Part shown: positions 1 to 8,935 of the stretch, one piece after another
How positions within the stretch are numbered: the first letter of the stretch is position 1
Layout: each line of letters starts with the position of its first letter
Assembly (NCBI GenBank): GCA_002325825.1
Contig: DCSW01000038.1
Span: forward strand, 1-35,289
Origin: Collimonas sp. UBA1456
GTDB lineage: Bacteria; Pseudomonadota; Gammaproteobacteria; Burkholderiales; Burkholderiaceae_D
DNA length: 35,289 nucleotides
Direction: 5' to 3'
Program-made: the position numbers and the translations under genes
Notes under the pieces: generated by a model
Seen by the model: the letters and a program-made list of their open reading frames with translations, nothing else
What the model was told of the DNA's origin: nothing
Database searches by the model: none

Positions 1-347
1 CTCGTTTGGTTGCTTTACCAAATTATTAAATGGCGAGGACAGCCGATGACAATTTGCTGTGACAACGGACCTGAATACATCAGTTCGACAATGGGTGCGT
101 GGGCAGAAAAAGTGGCACCAAGATCAGATTTATTCAACCCGGAAAGACGTAACAAAAGGCTTATATCGAGCGTTACAACAAAACGGTTCACTATGAACTG
201 GCTCGCACATTACCTCTCAGAATCCGTTGATGAGGCTCAGGAACTTGCAACGAAATGGTCCTGGACTGACAATCACGAAATTACAAAAGCCCGAATATGA
301 AGCTCGGCGGCATTACCCTGAAGCAGAAATTGACCCTTGCGATTTAG
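1..347 (+). pseudogene. IS3-family transposase (OrfB) remnant
   Basis: This is the 3' part of an IS3-family DDE transposase, cut by the left edge. The frame from base 10 reads CDNGPEYIS, the conserved region around the second catalytic Asp, followed by GAWAEK. Pieces typical of the C-terminal half then appear in shifting frames: RFIQPGK followed by a stop, YIERYNKTVHYE, WLAHYLSESVDEAQ, and finally LGGITLKQKLTLAI with a stop at 345-347. At least two frameshifts and one in-frame stop make it inactive. It best resembles the IS407/IS51-type subgroup, from memory. A T/A-rich tail ending in five G residues near 348-378 may be the right inverted repeat of the element. Confidence 0.85.
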
Positions 348-388
348 CCTCTACTTTTAACTTTGATTAAAAATAGGGGGTTTTATCC

Positions 389-776
389 GAGTACGTAAAC
401 GGTGTGGCGAGCCGGCAGAAGAAGGTGTTGATGCCACTGGCACATCAGCTCGGCCATTCCCAGATCGATTTTGGATGCGTGTTCCGTCAAGGCGTATCCG
501 ACCGAGGATACGGGAGCCTTCCTGGACAGCTATCTTGCCGCCTTCGCATTTTCCGGAGGCGTGCAGCAATCAATTCTGTACGACAAGACCAGGATTGCGG
601 TGGCGAAGATATTGGGCGATGGCCAGCACCGACAGACCCAGGCCTTTGCCGAGTTGTAGAGATACTATATGTTTGACGACAAATTCTGGCGTTCCACCAA
701 AGGTAACGACAAGGGCAAAGTGGAATAACTGATGGGCTACAGTCGACGTCACTTCATGGTGCCATCGCCAGTGGTA
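389..776 (+). pseudogene. istA: IS21-family transposase IstA fragments
   Basis: These are fragments of the IS21 transposase IstA. One frame gives RQKKVLMPLAHQLGHSQIDFG, corresponding to the catalytic-core entry usually read as PxxHPPGxAQxDFG. After a deletion and frame change, the sequence gives DACSVKAYPTEDTGAFLDS and GGVQQSILYDKTRIAVAKI. A further shift gives KGNDKGKVE, a stop, then LMGYSRRHFMVPSP. The internal gap, two or more frameshifts and a stop rule out function. The fragment starts only about ten bases after the probable end of the IS3 remnant, as if the IS3 element had inserted into istA. Confidence 0.8.
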
Positions 777-1038
777 GGATTGTGTGAACTGGAACGTATC
801 GATCATGAACGTCGCACGATGAAGCGGCGCATCCGACTTGCCAAATTTTTGGTGACCAAGAGTCCGGATACCTTCGACTTCATAGCGATGCCGAGCCTGA
901 ATGGTGAAAATCAAACTTGCCGTTTGTCGAGTGGACCAGTATCCTCGGTTCGGAGCGATTGAGCAGCTCACCCATCACGTCCACATCCTGGAGATGAACG
1001 GCGAATCGTATAGATTCGCTACTAGCAAGAAACAGTAA
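777..1038 (+). pseudogene. istB: IS21-family helper ATPase IstB fragments
   Basis: These are remnants of IstB, the AAA+ transposition helper of IS21 elements. The N-terminal piece reads ELERIDHERRTMKRRIRLAKF and FDFIAMPSLN, typical of IstB before its Walker A region. The C-terminal piece, in another frame, reads NLPFVEWTSILGSERL from 914, and then, after a shift, QLTHHVHILEMNGESY, ending at a stop at 1036-1038. The whole nucleotide-binding core is deleted. The N-terminal piece runs directly on from the istA remnant in the same open frame, so a deletion has fused the two genes. Confidence 0.8.
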
Positions 1039-1323
1039 CAGCGCAATACCAAACCAAATATCTCCTCTAAAAAAGGAGGGGCAACCCGTAAAAATAAAAA
1101 CAACATCTTGGGGAGAACGGCTACGCCGCACTTCGCCCGTTCCTTCAATTCTGCCTCGCAGTGAGATGTAGAGTGGAAGGAGAAAAATTCAAGGCCTGAA
1201 CAGCCCTATTTATTAACCCAAATTAGTGCACGTTTAACGAGCCATCTGGTACATCTTCATTTCGGCATTGACATTCAAGACTGTATCGTCCACACATCAC
1301 CTTTCCCAACCTCAGAGAAAAAT
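1039..1323. other. Intergenic DNA after IS21 remnant
   Basis: I recognise no gene in these 285 bases. A short imperfect hairpin lies near 1064-1080 (CTCCT paired with AGGAG). The stretch around 1110-1140, GGGGAGAACGGCTACGCCGC, resembles the non-coding tail seen behind some IS21 elements, but I cannot assign a terminal repeat. The part nearest 1323 presumably held the promoter and leader of the glyoxalase gene that follows. Confidence 0.3.
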
Positions 1324-1731
1324 ATGAGTGCCCTTCATCCCATGCTGCATGTTGGTAACCCGCAACGTTCGACTGATTGCTACATCAAGGTGCTCGACAT
1401 GAAGCTGCTGCGCACCAACGATAATCCGGAATACAAATACACACTAGCATTCGTCGACTATGGCAGTAATCCTGATCATGCAGAACTTGAACTGACCTAT
1501 AACTACGACGTCGCAAACCATGAGCAAGAGCACCGCGTTCGAACATTTGACGGTGGCAGATGCCTACAAAGGCTGCGCCGATGTTAAGGTGCAAGGGGCG
1601 GCAACGTGATGCGCGAAGCCGAGCCGGTCAAGCGAGGCAGCACTATCATCGCATTTGTATAAGACCCGGACGGCTAAAAGATCGAGCTGATTGAATGCAG
1701 AGCCTGCAATGGCACCAGCGAGAAGTTATAA
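1324..1731 (+). pseudogene. gloA: Lactoylglutathione lyase (glyoxalase I), frameshifted
   Basis: Glyoxalase I converts the hemithioacetal of methylglyoxal and glutathione to S-lactoylglutathione. The first about 70 residues are well preserved: MLHVGNPQRSTDCY, VLDMKLLRTNDNPEYKYTL and DHAELELTYNYD, which matches the GloA N-terminal half with metal-ligand positions. The frame then breaks near 1530-1545. HLTVADAYKGCADVK continues in a second frame and VMREAEPVKRGSTIIAFV in a third, followed by two stops within DPDG-KIELIE. The last bases overlap the antisense 3' end of rsmA. Several separate lesions make a single sequencing error an unlikely explanation. Confidence 0.9.
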
Positions 1732-2528
1732 CTCTGGCTCAGGCTTATACGTTGGTCGGACAAGGCGTTGGCCAACGCGACGAAACGCTCCATCGGGACC
1801 GCTTCCGGCCGCGCCTGCGGATCGATGCCGGCATCGATCAGTTGACTCTCGCTGAACATGCCGGACAGGCAGTTGCGAATTATCTTGCGGCGTTGGGTGA
1901 ACGCCTTCAGTACCACGGCCTCCAGTTTTTGTTGATCGCAAACCAGCGGCTGCGCAATAGGAATCATCCGTACAATCGCCGACTCGACCCGTGGCGGCGG
2001 ATCGAATGCGATGGGCGGCACGATGAACAGCAATTCCATATTGTAACGCCATTGCAGCATCACCGATAAACGGCCGCAAGCTTTGCTGCCGGGTTGAGCA
2101 ACCATCCGTTCCACCACTTCCTTTTGCAGCATGAAATGCTGATCTTGCACCTGCGGCGCAATCTCGGTCAGGTGAAACAGCAGCGGGCTGGAGATATTGT
2201 ACGGCAGGTTGCCGACCACACGCAATTTCTTCTCGCCGGCCAACGGAATGCTACTAAAATCAAATTTAAGCGCGTCGGCGGAGTGGACGTGCAAGCACGC
2301 CGGATCGAAGTTTTTTTGCAGGCGTGCTACCAGGTCGCGGTCTAGCTCGATTACATGCAATTGCTTGATGGATTCCAGCAACAGCCGTGTCATGGCAGCC
2401 AAACCGGGGCCGATCTCGACCATGTTGTCATCGGCTTGCGGATCAATCGCGCTGATGATGTTGTAGAGGACGGTGTCGTCCGTCAAGAAGTTCTGGCTAA
2501 ATCGTTTGCGGGCGATGTGTTTCGTCAT
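1674..2528 (-). CDS. rsmA: 16S rRNA dimethyladenosine transferase RsmA (KsgA)
   Basis: RsmA dimethylates two adjacent adenosines in helix 45 near the 3' end of 16S rRNA, a late step in 30S assembly. The protein has 284 residues. Visible motifs are RKRFSQNFL at the N-terminus, the SAM-binding VEIGPGLAAMTRLLL, the acidic HVIELDRDL, and the catalytic NLPYNISSPLLFHL, which is the family N-L-P-Y signature. It closes the minus-strand block lptD-surA-pdxA-rsmA, an order shared with many proteobacteria. The last about 28 residues after MERFVALANAL do not look like the family C-terminus. They are encoded across the decayed gloA tail, so the original stop was probably lost and the protein extended. Confidence 0.95.
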   Translation of the reverse strand: MTKHIARKRFSQNFLTDDTVLYNIISAIDPQADDNMVEIGPGLAAMTRLLLESIKQLHVIELDRDLVARLQKNFDPACLHVHSADALKFDFSSIPLAGEKKLRVVGNLPYNISSPLLFHLTEIAPQVQDQHFMLQKEVVERMVAQPGSKACGRLSVMLQWRYNMELLFIVPPIAFDPPPRVESAIVRMIPIAQPLVCDQQKLEAVVLKAFTQRRKIIRNCLSGMFSESQLIDAGIDPQARPEAVPMERFVALANALSDQRISLSQSYNFSLVPLQALHSISSIF

Positions 2529-2769
2529 TTTTTCTTTAAAAGCTATTATCCGAAATCTTCGGTTGATAACGTTTCGGAATTATTATTTATGCATGTCTGG
2601 CTGGTCAGCACGATCGTTGCTTGGCACCGCTCATTGCGTAAACGAGCCCGGGCGCGACCCCACACGCAGTTACATGGGCCACGGAGTAAGTACGGCGGCT
2701 CATCTACAATTAACGTTCATCGTTATTTCATACGGTTGTGTTGCTTCTTACCGCTGACGAATATACAAA
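2529..2769. other. Intergenic gap between pdxA and rsmA
   Basis: This 241-base gap separates two genes that are usually close together in an operon. I see no recognisable reading frame on either strand. The 60 bases next to rsmA are AT-rich and could hold a promoter for it. The spacing may mark a lost small gene, but no remnant can be identified. Confidence 0.3.
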
Positions 2770-3846
2770 TTAAACTACGCCCCGACTGCACGTTCGAATC
2801 ATCTGCGCTGCAGTGTCCAGAGCGACCAGCATGCTGCCCTGGTCGGCATGTCCCAGACCGGCAGCGGCGATGTCTAAGGCGGTGCCATGATCGACTGAGG
2901 TGCGGATGAACGGTAGCCCCAGTGTGATGTTGATGCCGTGGCCGAAGCTGGTGTATTTTAATACCGGCAAACCCTGGTCGTGATACATGGCCAGCACGCA
3001 ATCGGCGTCGGCCAAGTATTTTTGCTGAAACAGGGTATCGGCAGGGTAAGGGCCGCTGACGGCAATACCTCTTACCTTGGCGGCGTCTAGTACCGGCGTG
3101 ATGATGTCGATTTCTTCGCGCCCCAGGTAACCGCCCTCGCCGGCATGCGGATTCAAACCCGTCACCAGAATTCGCGGCTGTTTCAAGCCAAATTTTTTCT
3201 GCAGATCTGCATGCAGGATATCGATGGTGCGATTCAGGCTATCAAAATTGATGGCTGCGGCTACATCCTTCAATGCCAAATGGGTGGTTGCCAAAGCGAC
3301 GCGTAACGGCGGCGTTGTCTTGTCGGTTGCCAACATCATCACGACCTGTGGCGTGGCGCTACGTTCCGCCAGATATTCGGTGTGGCCGGTGAACGGCACA
3401 CCGGCATCGTTGATCGTGCTTTTCTGCAGCGGGGCGGTGACGATGCCGTCGAATATTCCTTGCAGGGCGCCGTCGATGGCGAGATCGAGTGTACGCAATA
3501 CAGGCCGCCCATTACGCGCATCCAGTTTGCCGGGATGCACATGCGCTTCTAGCTGACAATCGATCACCGCCACCTGGTCCGGGCCAAAGTTGGGCAAGCC
3601 ATTGTTGCGCAGTGCTTGCTGCGACAATGCCACCAGGCAGATTTGCGGATCGATCTCGGCGGCGCTCATGGCCAGGAAAGCTGCATCGCCAATCAGCACA
3701 CTGTTGATATCGGCGCGCCGCGCCCAGGCGGCCCGGATTGATACTTCCGGGCCGATCCCGGCGGGTTCGCCGGATACGACGGCCAGTATCGGCCGGCGCC
3801 GAACGGCGTTACTGGCAGACTGATTACTTGCAGACTGCTCAGACAT
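2770..3846 (-). CDS. pdxA: 4-hydroxythreonine-4-phosphate dehydrogenase PdxA
   Basis: PdxA oxidises 4-phosphohydroxy-L-threonine with NAD in the DXP-dependent pathway to pyridoxal phosphate (vitamin B6). The product is about 358 residues, close to the family size. Diagnostic segments are GEPAGIGPE near the N-terminus, FTGHTEYLAE, GLNPHAGEGG and YHDQGLPVLK. The three His residues in the last three segments are the divalent-metal ligands of the family. I place the start at the ATG at 3846 because GAGGA lies six bases upstream. An in-frame ATG at 3888 has no ribosome-binding site and lies ten bases past the surA stop. The neighbours surA and rsmA fit the conserved operon. Confidence 0.96.
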   Translation of the reverse strand: MSEQSASNQSASNAVRRRPILAVVSGEPAGIGPEVSIRAAWARRADINSVLIGDAAFLAMSAAEIDPQICLVALSQQALRNNGLPNFGPDQVAVIDCQLEAHVHPGKLDARNGRPVLRTLDLAIDGALQGIFDGIVTAPLQKSTINDAGVPFTGHTEYLAERSATPQVVMMLATDKTTPPLRVALATTHLALKDVAAAINFDSLNRTIDILHADLQKKFGLKQPRILVTGLNPHAGEGGYLGREEIDIITPVLDAAKVRGIAVSGPYPADTLFQQKYLADADCVLAMYHDQGLPVLKYTSFGHGINITLGLPFIRTSVDHGTALDIAAAGLGHADQGSMLVALDTAAQMIRTCSRGVV

Positions 3847-3852
3847 TGTTCG

Positions 3853-3857
3853 TCCTC
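3853..3857 (-). promoter_or_regulatory. Ribosome binding site for pdxA
   Basis: On the minus strand this reads GAGGA, with six bases before the ATG at 3846. It decides the pdxA start in favour of 3846 over the ATG at 3888. Confidence 0.7.
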
Positions 3858-3897
3858 GGTACTTGCTTGCCAACGACTCGATGTCCATTTCATGTAA

Positions 3898-5298
3898 TCA
3901 ATGATTGTGGTTGCGATATTCGACGTATGTACTGTCGCGCAACCGACGCAGCCATTCGCTGATCGCTTCTTCGGTTTTGCGTTCGCGAATGGCAATCCGC
4001 GCGGTCAGGCGTTGACGTTCTTTCGACACATCGTTGGTTTTGCGCTCCAGCACTTGAATCAGGTGATAGCCGAATGGCGATTCGATCGGCTCGCTAATCT
4101 GCCCCGGTTTCAACGCATCCATTGCACGCTCGAACTCCGGTACGGTATCGCCGGCATAGATCCAACCAAGATCGCCGCCTTTGGTTGCTGACAGATCGTT
4201 CGAATATTGTTTGGCCAAATCTTCGAATTTGGCTGCATTATTTTCGATGCGCTCTTTCAACTCGAGCAGGCGGCGGCGGGCGTCAGCCGCTGTCACGGTT
4301 GGCGTCACCTTGATCAGGATATGACGCACGTAAGTCTGCTGAATCGGGGTAGGGATGTCGGTCGGCGCTGCGGCAGCTGCGCGCTTATCGACCAGCTTAA
4401 TAATGTGAAAACCGTTGGCGCTCCTGATAATTGGCGATACCTGGCCTGGGCTAAGATTGGCCACCGTTTCGACAAACAGCGATGGCAGGCGGTCCTGCGA
4501 GCGCCAGCCCATGTCGCCGCCAGTCAGCGCATCGGCGGAATCGGAATAAGCTGCGGCGATGGCGGCGAAGTTACCACCCGATTTGATTTGCCGCATGGCC
4601 TCTTCGCCGCGTTTGATACGCTGGGCGATTTGAGCAGAGGTCGCATTTTCTGGAACCTGGATCAGGATTTGCGCCAGATTCAGTTCTTGGGCGGCTTGCT
4701 TGTGACCTGCTTCGGCCGCCAGATAATTATCAATCTCGGAATCCAAAATCTGGATCTTGTTGTCGACTTCGCGCTCACGCAAGCGTTGCAACAATATTTC
4801 CTGACGAATTTCCTCACGAAAAGCAAGATAAGGAATCTTGTCATTCTCCAGCTGACGCTGGAAATCTGGCATCGACATTTTGTTCTGCTCTGCAATCCGG
4901 CTGATCGCACGATCCAACAAAACGTCGTCGACAACGATACCGTTCTCTTTCGCCAGTTGCACTTCGGCGCACTCCAGGATCATGCGCTCCAGCAATTGCT
5001 TCTGTAACTCTGCCGCCGGCGGGAGTTCAATGTTCTGCGACTTCATCCGTTGCATCACGTCACGCATACGCGACGACAGCTCTTGTTGGGTAATCACATC
5101 AGTATTCACCACTGCAACGATCGCATCTACCGTCTGCTGGGCCGCGGCCACCCCCTTCACTGACGCTGCAGCGCTGGTCGGCGCCAGTACAAGCGGTGTC
5201 GACTGCATCGCAGCACCTTGCCCCCAAGCGTTGTTAGCAGTAGCCGACAACAGCGAGAAAGCGATTGCCGCGAGTTGATTTTGATTGGTTTTACGCAT
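3898..5298 (-). CDS. surA: Periplasmic chaperone / peptidyl-prolyl isomerase SurA
   Basis: SurA escorts unfolded outer-membrane proteins, including LptD, through the periplasm. The chosen start gives about 466 residues, beginning MRKTNQNQLAAIAFSLLSA, a plausible Sec signal peptide. The N-terminal chaperone domain is followed by two parvulin domains. The first runs from LNLAQILIQVPE to GFHIIKLVDKR, and the second from YVRHILIKV to FGYHLIQVLERK. Both carry the GGD-x-GW segment typical of the fold. Other in-frame starts lie at 5316 (ATG) and 5337 (TTG, overlapping the lptD stop), and none has a clear ribosome-binding site. The gene sits directly after lptD and before pdxA, as in E. coli. Confidence 0.95.
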   Translation of the reverse strand: MRKTNQNQLAAIAFSLLSATANNAWGQGAAMQSTPLVLAPTSAAASVKGVAAAQQTVDAIVAVVNTDVITQQELSSRMRDVMQRMKSQNIELPPAAELQKQLLERMILECAEVQLAKENGIVVDDVLLDRAISRIAEQNKMSMPDFQRQLENDKIPYLAFREEIRQEILLQRLREREVDNKIQILDSEIDNYLAAEAGHKQAAQELNLAQILIQVPENATSAQIAQRIKRGEEAMRQIKSGGNFAAIAAAYSDSADALTGGDMGWRSQDRLPSLFVETVANLSPGQVSPIIRSANGFHIIKLVDKRAAAAAPTDIPTPIQQTYVRHILIKVTPTVTAADARRRLLELKERIENNAAKFEDLAKQYSNDLSATKGGDLGWIYAGDTVPEFERAMDALKPGQISEPIESPFGYHLIQVLERKTNDVSKERQRLTARIAIRERKTEEAISEWLRRLRDSTYVEYRNHNH

Positions 5299-5333
5299 AA
5301 TTGGAAAAACGTTCATAAATGAAAATGACGGGT

Positions 5334-7769
5334 TCAACGGCTAATGAAAGAGTCGGGCTTGTTAATATTCTGATAACCCGGAACACTACTACGCAGGGCT
5401 TTCGTCGGATTAGATCCGATACTCGACAAACCATTCAACTCAAGTTGCAGAAATATACCTGTAGTCGCCCGGGTTGACGACGATTTCCGCTGACCCACAA
5501 CACGGAAAACCCAGCAATCAGCCTTATATTCAAGTCCCAGCAGGTTTTGTCCGATTGTTTTTTCTTGAAAGAAATAGCTAACGCTGCCAACACCGTACCA
5601 GCGGCGCGACAGCGGCCACTGGGCCGACAAATCGAACTGCTTAAGATAGCGGTTCAGTGGATCAGTGTTCGTATGATCCAGTTGATAAGAGAAATTGATA
5701 ACCTTCTTAGGACCCGGCTGCCATTTGATGGTAGAGCTGGCGCGGATCCATTGGCTATTACTTTGACTGTACTGAATGGTATTGTCCAGGCTGAGCGACT
5801 GGGTCACCTGGCCGCCAGCCGACAACAGAAAATTAGAACGGTTGGTGGTGTCGGTTGGCCCCAACGTCACCCGCGGCTGCGTAAAATACAGGCGTTGGCC
5901 GATACCGAAGCGCAAACGCTCCTGACCAGATTCCTCGATAAACCGTAAAATCATCGCAACCGCCAGATGGTTGGCGTCGCTGATGCGGTCGTGGCCGCTG
6001 TAGCGGTTCTCAGTAAAAATCTGGGCAAAATTGAAATCTGCCGCGCCGCTATCGAACAACGGAAATTGCGTCTGATCGTGGTAAGGCGTACGCACGTAAA
6101 ACATACGCGGTTCCAGGGTTTGGATAATCGGCTTGCCCCAGAATGTCGTGTTGCGCTCAAAAGTTAAACCAGCATCGAGCGAGAATGTCGGCAACACGCG
6201 ATTAAAATTACTCCCCAGCACCGTGATGCCTGGAGCGGTCGGGACATTCGGTACGCCTAGCTTGTTGGGCGTAATGTTGTAAGATGTCGCATCCAGTTGG
6301 ATCTTCGGCTTGATGAAATATCCAGGGTGGATAATCGGATAAGACAGTTGCTGATTAATGTAAATCCGCTCACCGCCCAACGGCATCAGTGTGCTGCTGG
6401 CTTGCGAAATACCGATGACAGTATGGAAATCGTACTGACTGTTCCAGAAGCGCGCATATTGCGCATTCACGGTCCAGTCGAAACCGTAAATATCCGGCTT
6501 GGCGGCAGTCAAGGTGATTTGCGGTAGCCGGTCGTACGGTCTGCTGATGGTCTGCTGATTGTTGGAATTAAAATCCTGCAACACCTGATAGCGCGAGGCC
6601 AGTGCCACCACATTACAGAATGAGCCACTGTAGTTCAGACCGAACTCGCGATTCAACAAGCGCGTCGAACTTTGCGTGATTGAGCGAGGAAAATCGTCGG
6701 GATAATTATGATCCGATGCAAAATTGACGTTCCAGCCCATCGTCAGGCCAGGCGCCAGTGTCTGCGAATGAATCGATTGCACCGCATAGCGGTTAGTCTT
6801 GGTAAGCATGTCATCGTGCAAAAATTCGCCCTTGGTTTGACCGCTGTAGCCGTCGCCCAAGTAGCCCGCATCGGCACCAATTTGCAAGCCGCGCTGCGTG
6901 ATGATGTTGGGGTATAGTACCAAATCACGATTGGGCGCAATATTAAAATAATATGGAAAATTGAACTCCAGACCACCATTGTTGGTGCTGCCAAGAGTCG
7001 GCGGCAACACGCCAGACTGGCGATCATTAGACAACGGGAACGATATGCTAGACGCACCCAGAATCGGTACGCTCTTGAAATACAGGACACCGTTGTGCGC
7101 CACCCCCTCGCCAATCCCGCTATCGATATCCAATGTGCTTGACTTGATGTACCAATCCGGCTTGGTGCTCGAGCAAGTCGTATAAGTACCCTTGACAACC
7201 GTAGCCTTATCTTCGTCGATGAAATCGATGCGATCAGCGCTGCCGTGACCGTCATTGGCCTGAAAATGATAAGTCGGCTTGGTCAGAAATCCTTGACCAG
7301 AATCCATATTCAACCGCAAATCGTCGCCGGTATATTTGTCGCCATAGCGATTCATCCGCACACAGCCGTGCGCCTCGACCTCATTCTCGATAATCCGGTA
7401 GGTTGCTTTGTTGGACTGCACGTCCGTCTGGCCCCGGGTCAGGTCGACGTCGTTGTCGAGATTGATCAGCCGATCCGGACGGCCAGTCATTTGCTCAGCT
7501 TCAACATTAGTCGGCGCATCGCTTTCATTGACGCGAAGCGGCTTGATGTTGTTTTGAGTGGCGGGGGCTAGCGAGGTTGATCTGGTCGGCAATATTACAT
7601 CGGTCGCCTGCGCCCAAGCCCACATAGGCATCGACGCTGCTGCCACAATGTATGCCACCAGGACGATCATACGCCGCAATGCAGGCAATTGGGGCGAGAT
7701 AGAACCTTCCGCAGCCCGAACCGAACGTGACTGGAATTGTTTGGGGAGCGCTGAAGAAGATCGGGTCAT
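5334..7769 (-). CDS. lptD: LPS-assembly outer-membrane protein LptD
   Basis: LptD is the outer-membrane beta-barrel that, with LptE, inserts lipopolysaccharide into the outer leaflet. The 811-residue product has a long N-terminus followed by a hydrophobic signal segment (about residues 34-55, ending in AWAQA). A periplasmic OstA/LptA-like beta-jellyroll domain follows (about 85-210, with NKATYRIIENEVEAHG and YGDKYTGDDLRLN), then the long barrel. Translation may begin at Met34 rather than Met1, and no ribosome-binding site separates the two. Cysteines are few: about C136, C199, one in SGSFC and one in ADCW near the C-terminus. The disulphide pattern therefore differs from the four-cysteine E. 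coli arrangement. The first gene of the lptD-surA-pdxA-rsmA block, it is divergent from amgK. Confidence 0.95.
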   Translation of the reverse strand: MTRSSSALPKQFQSRSVRAAEGSISPQLPALRRMIVLVAYIVAAASMPMWAWAQATDVILPTRSTSLAPATQNNIKPLRVNESDAPTNVEAEQMTGRPDRLINLDNDVDLTRGQTDVQSNKATYRIIENEVEAHGCVRMNRYGDKYTGDDLRLNMDSGQGFLTKPTYHFQANDGHGSADRIDFIDEDKATVVKGTYTTCSSTKPDWYIKSSTLDIDSGIGEGVAHNGVLYFKSVPILGASSISFPLSNDRQSGVLPPTLGSTNNGGLEFNFPYYFNIAPNRDLVLYPNIITQRGLQIGADAGYLGDGYSGQTKGEFLHDDMLTKTNRYAVQSIHSQTLAPGLTMGWNVNFASDHNYPDDFPRSITQSSTRLLNREFGLNYSGSFCNVVALASRYQVLQDFNSNNQQTISRPYDRLPQITLTAAKPDIYGFDWTVNAQYARFWNSQYDFHTVIGISQASSTLMPLGGERIYINQQLSYPIIHPGYFIKPKIQLDATSYNITPNKLGVPNVPTAPGITVLGSNFNRVLPTFSLDAGLTFERNTTFWGKPIIQTLEPRMFYVRTPYHDQTQFPLFDSGAADFNFAQIFTENRYSGHDRISDANHLAVAMILRFIEESGQERLRFGIGQRLYFTQPRVTLGPTDTTNRSNFLLSAGGQVTQSLSLDNTIQYSQSNSQWIRASSTIKWQPGPKKVINFSYQLDHTNTDPLNRYLKQFDLSAQWPLSRRWYGVGSVSYFFQEKTIGQNLLGLEYKADCWVFRVVGQRKSSSTRATTGIFLQLELNGLSSIGSNPTKALRSSVPGYQNINKPDSFISR

Positions 7770-7867
7770 GAAATGAGTTTGGAAAACACCATAGCAGGCG
7801 ATTTTTTAAAATTAATACATTATTATATGGGAACTCACCATCAACAGCAGCTTTACTGGATTGCTTA
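7770..7867. promoter_or_regulatory. Divergent promoter region lptD / amgK
   Basis: This 98-base AT-rich gap lies between divergent genes and must carry promoters for both the lptD block (minus) and the amgK block (plus). I do not see a clear consensus -35/-10 pair on either strand. Confidence 0.4.
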
Positions 7868-8920
7868 ATGTCTTTATCACCGTCGGTGCCTGTTTTACCT
7901 GATCTGCGTCAAATTCAAATTGTCGAATGGCTAACTACGCTCAGCAACACGCCCACCTTGCCTACGACCTTGCGGCCAGCCTCCACAGATGCCAGCTTTC
8001 GACGCTATTTCAGAATCGATACACCGGCTGGCGGCACCTTGCTCGTGATGGACGCACCGCCGCCGCAGGAAGATGTGCGGTCCTTTATCGAGATCGGTGC
8101 GCTGTTCTGCGGCGTCGGCTTGTCGGTTCCGGCAGTGCTGGCGCAAGATGTCGAACGCGGCTTCCTGCTGCTATCCGATCTCGGCAACACCACCTACCTG
8201 CAGCAACTGAATAGTGAAGGCAGCAGCTTCGAAAACGCGCATAAGCTCTATATGGACGCCATAGATGCGCTGGTGCTGCTGCAAACCAAGAGCCAGCCGA
8301 ATGTGCTGCCGGAATATGATCGCGCCTTCCTGTCACGAGAATTGCAAATATTTTCGGAATGGTATTTAGGCAAGCACCTCCAGGCGACCCTCAGCGACCA
8401 GCAAAGCAACGATCTCAACAAGGTGTTCGACGCCATCCTCGCCAACAACCTGGCGCAGCCGCAGGTGTTCATCCACCGCGACTATCATTCGCGCAACCTG
8501 ATGCTGCTCCCTGAAGGCAATCCGGGCGTACTGAATTTCCAGGGTGCCCTATACGGCCCGATCAGCTACGATATCGTCTCCCTGCTGCACGACGTCTATA
8601 TTCAGTGGGACGAAGACCAGGTGCTGGACTGGATGATCCGCTATTGGGAGCGGTCCAAGCGCGCCGGCTTGCCGGTCGCCCCGGATATCGATACGTTCTA
8701 TCGCGATTTCGAATACATGGGATTGCAACGGTACCTGAAGATATTAGGCCTGTTCGCAAGACTGCATCACCGTGATGGCAAGGAAGCGTATCTCAAGGAC
8801 ATCCCGGTGGTCATGGATTACCTCCGCAAGACGACATTGCGCTACCGCGAACTGATACCGCTGGTGCGCATGCTAGACAAACTGCAAGATAAGACGGTAC
8901 AAGTCGGCTACACTTTCTAA
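7868..8920 (+). CDS. amgK: MurNAc/GlcNAc anomeric kinase AmgK, probably inactive
   Basis: AmgK belongs to the aminoglycoside-phosphotransferase fold and phosphorylates the anomeric hydroxyl of N-acetylmuramate in the MurU-dependent cell-wall recycling route. The frame is fully open at 350 residues. It shows the N-terminal DASFRRYFRI and the catalytic loop FIHRDYHSRNLML. The following metal-binding segment, which in AmgK proteins reads LDFQDAxxGP, is here LNFQGALYGP. Asp at about residue 223 has become Asn (codon AAT at 8534) and Asp at 226 has become Gly (GGT at 8543), each explainable by one transition. Loss of the Mg-binding Asp predicts little or no kinase activity. It is followed by a broken murU, so the pathway appears dead. 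Confidence 0.88.
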   Translation: MSLSPSVPVLPDLRQIQIVEWLTTLSNTPTLPTTLRPASTDASFRRYFRIDTPAGGTLLVMDAPPPQEDVRSFIEIGALFCGVGLSVPAVLAQDVERGFLLLSDLGNTTYLQQLNSEGSSFENAHKLYMDAIDALVLLQTKSQPNVLPEYDRAFLSRELQIFSEWYLGKHLQATLSDQQSNDLNKVFDAILANNLAQPQVFIHRDYHSRNLMLLPEGNPGVLNFQGALYGPISYDIVSLLHDVYIQWDEDQVLDWMIRYWERSKRAGLPVAPDIDTFYRDFEYMGLQRYLKILGLFARLHHRDGKEAYLKDIPVVMDYLRKTTLRYRELIPLVRMLDKLQDKTVQVGYTF

Positions 8921-8935
8921 CCGGAATAACGCCAC

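Noticed and set aside
404..732. Overlapping small genes, perhaps a toxin-antitoxin pair
   Set aside because: The overlapping frames each contain parts of IstA, so they are one frameshifted transposase gene rather than two small genes.
4207..5007. 266-codon open frame on the plus strand
   Set aside because: It lies wholly antisense within surA, whose protein is complete and conserved; the translated product resembles no family and arises from codon bias of the real gene.
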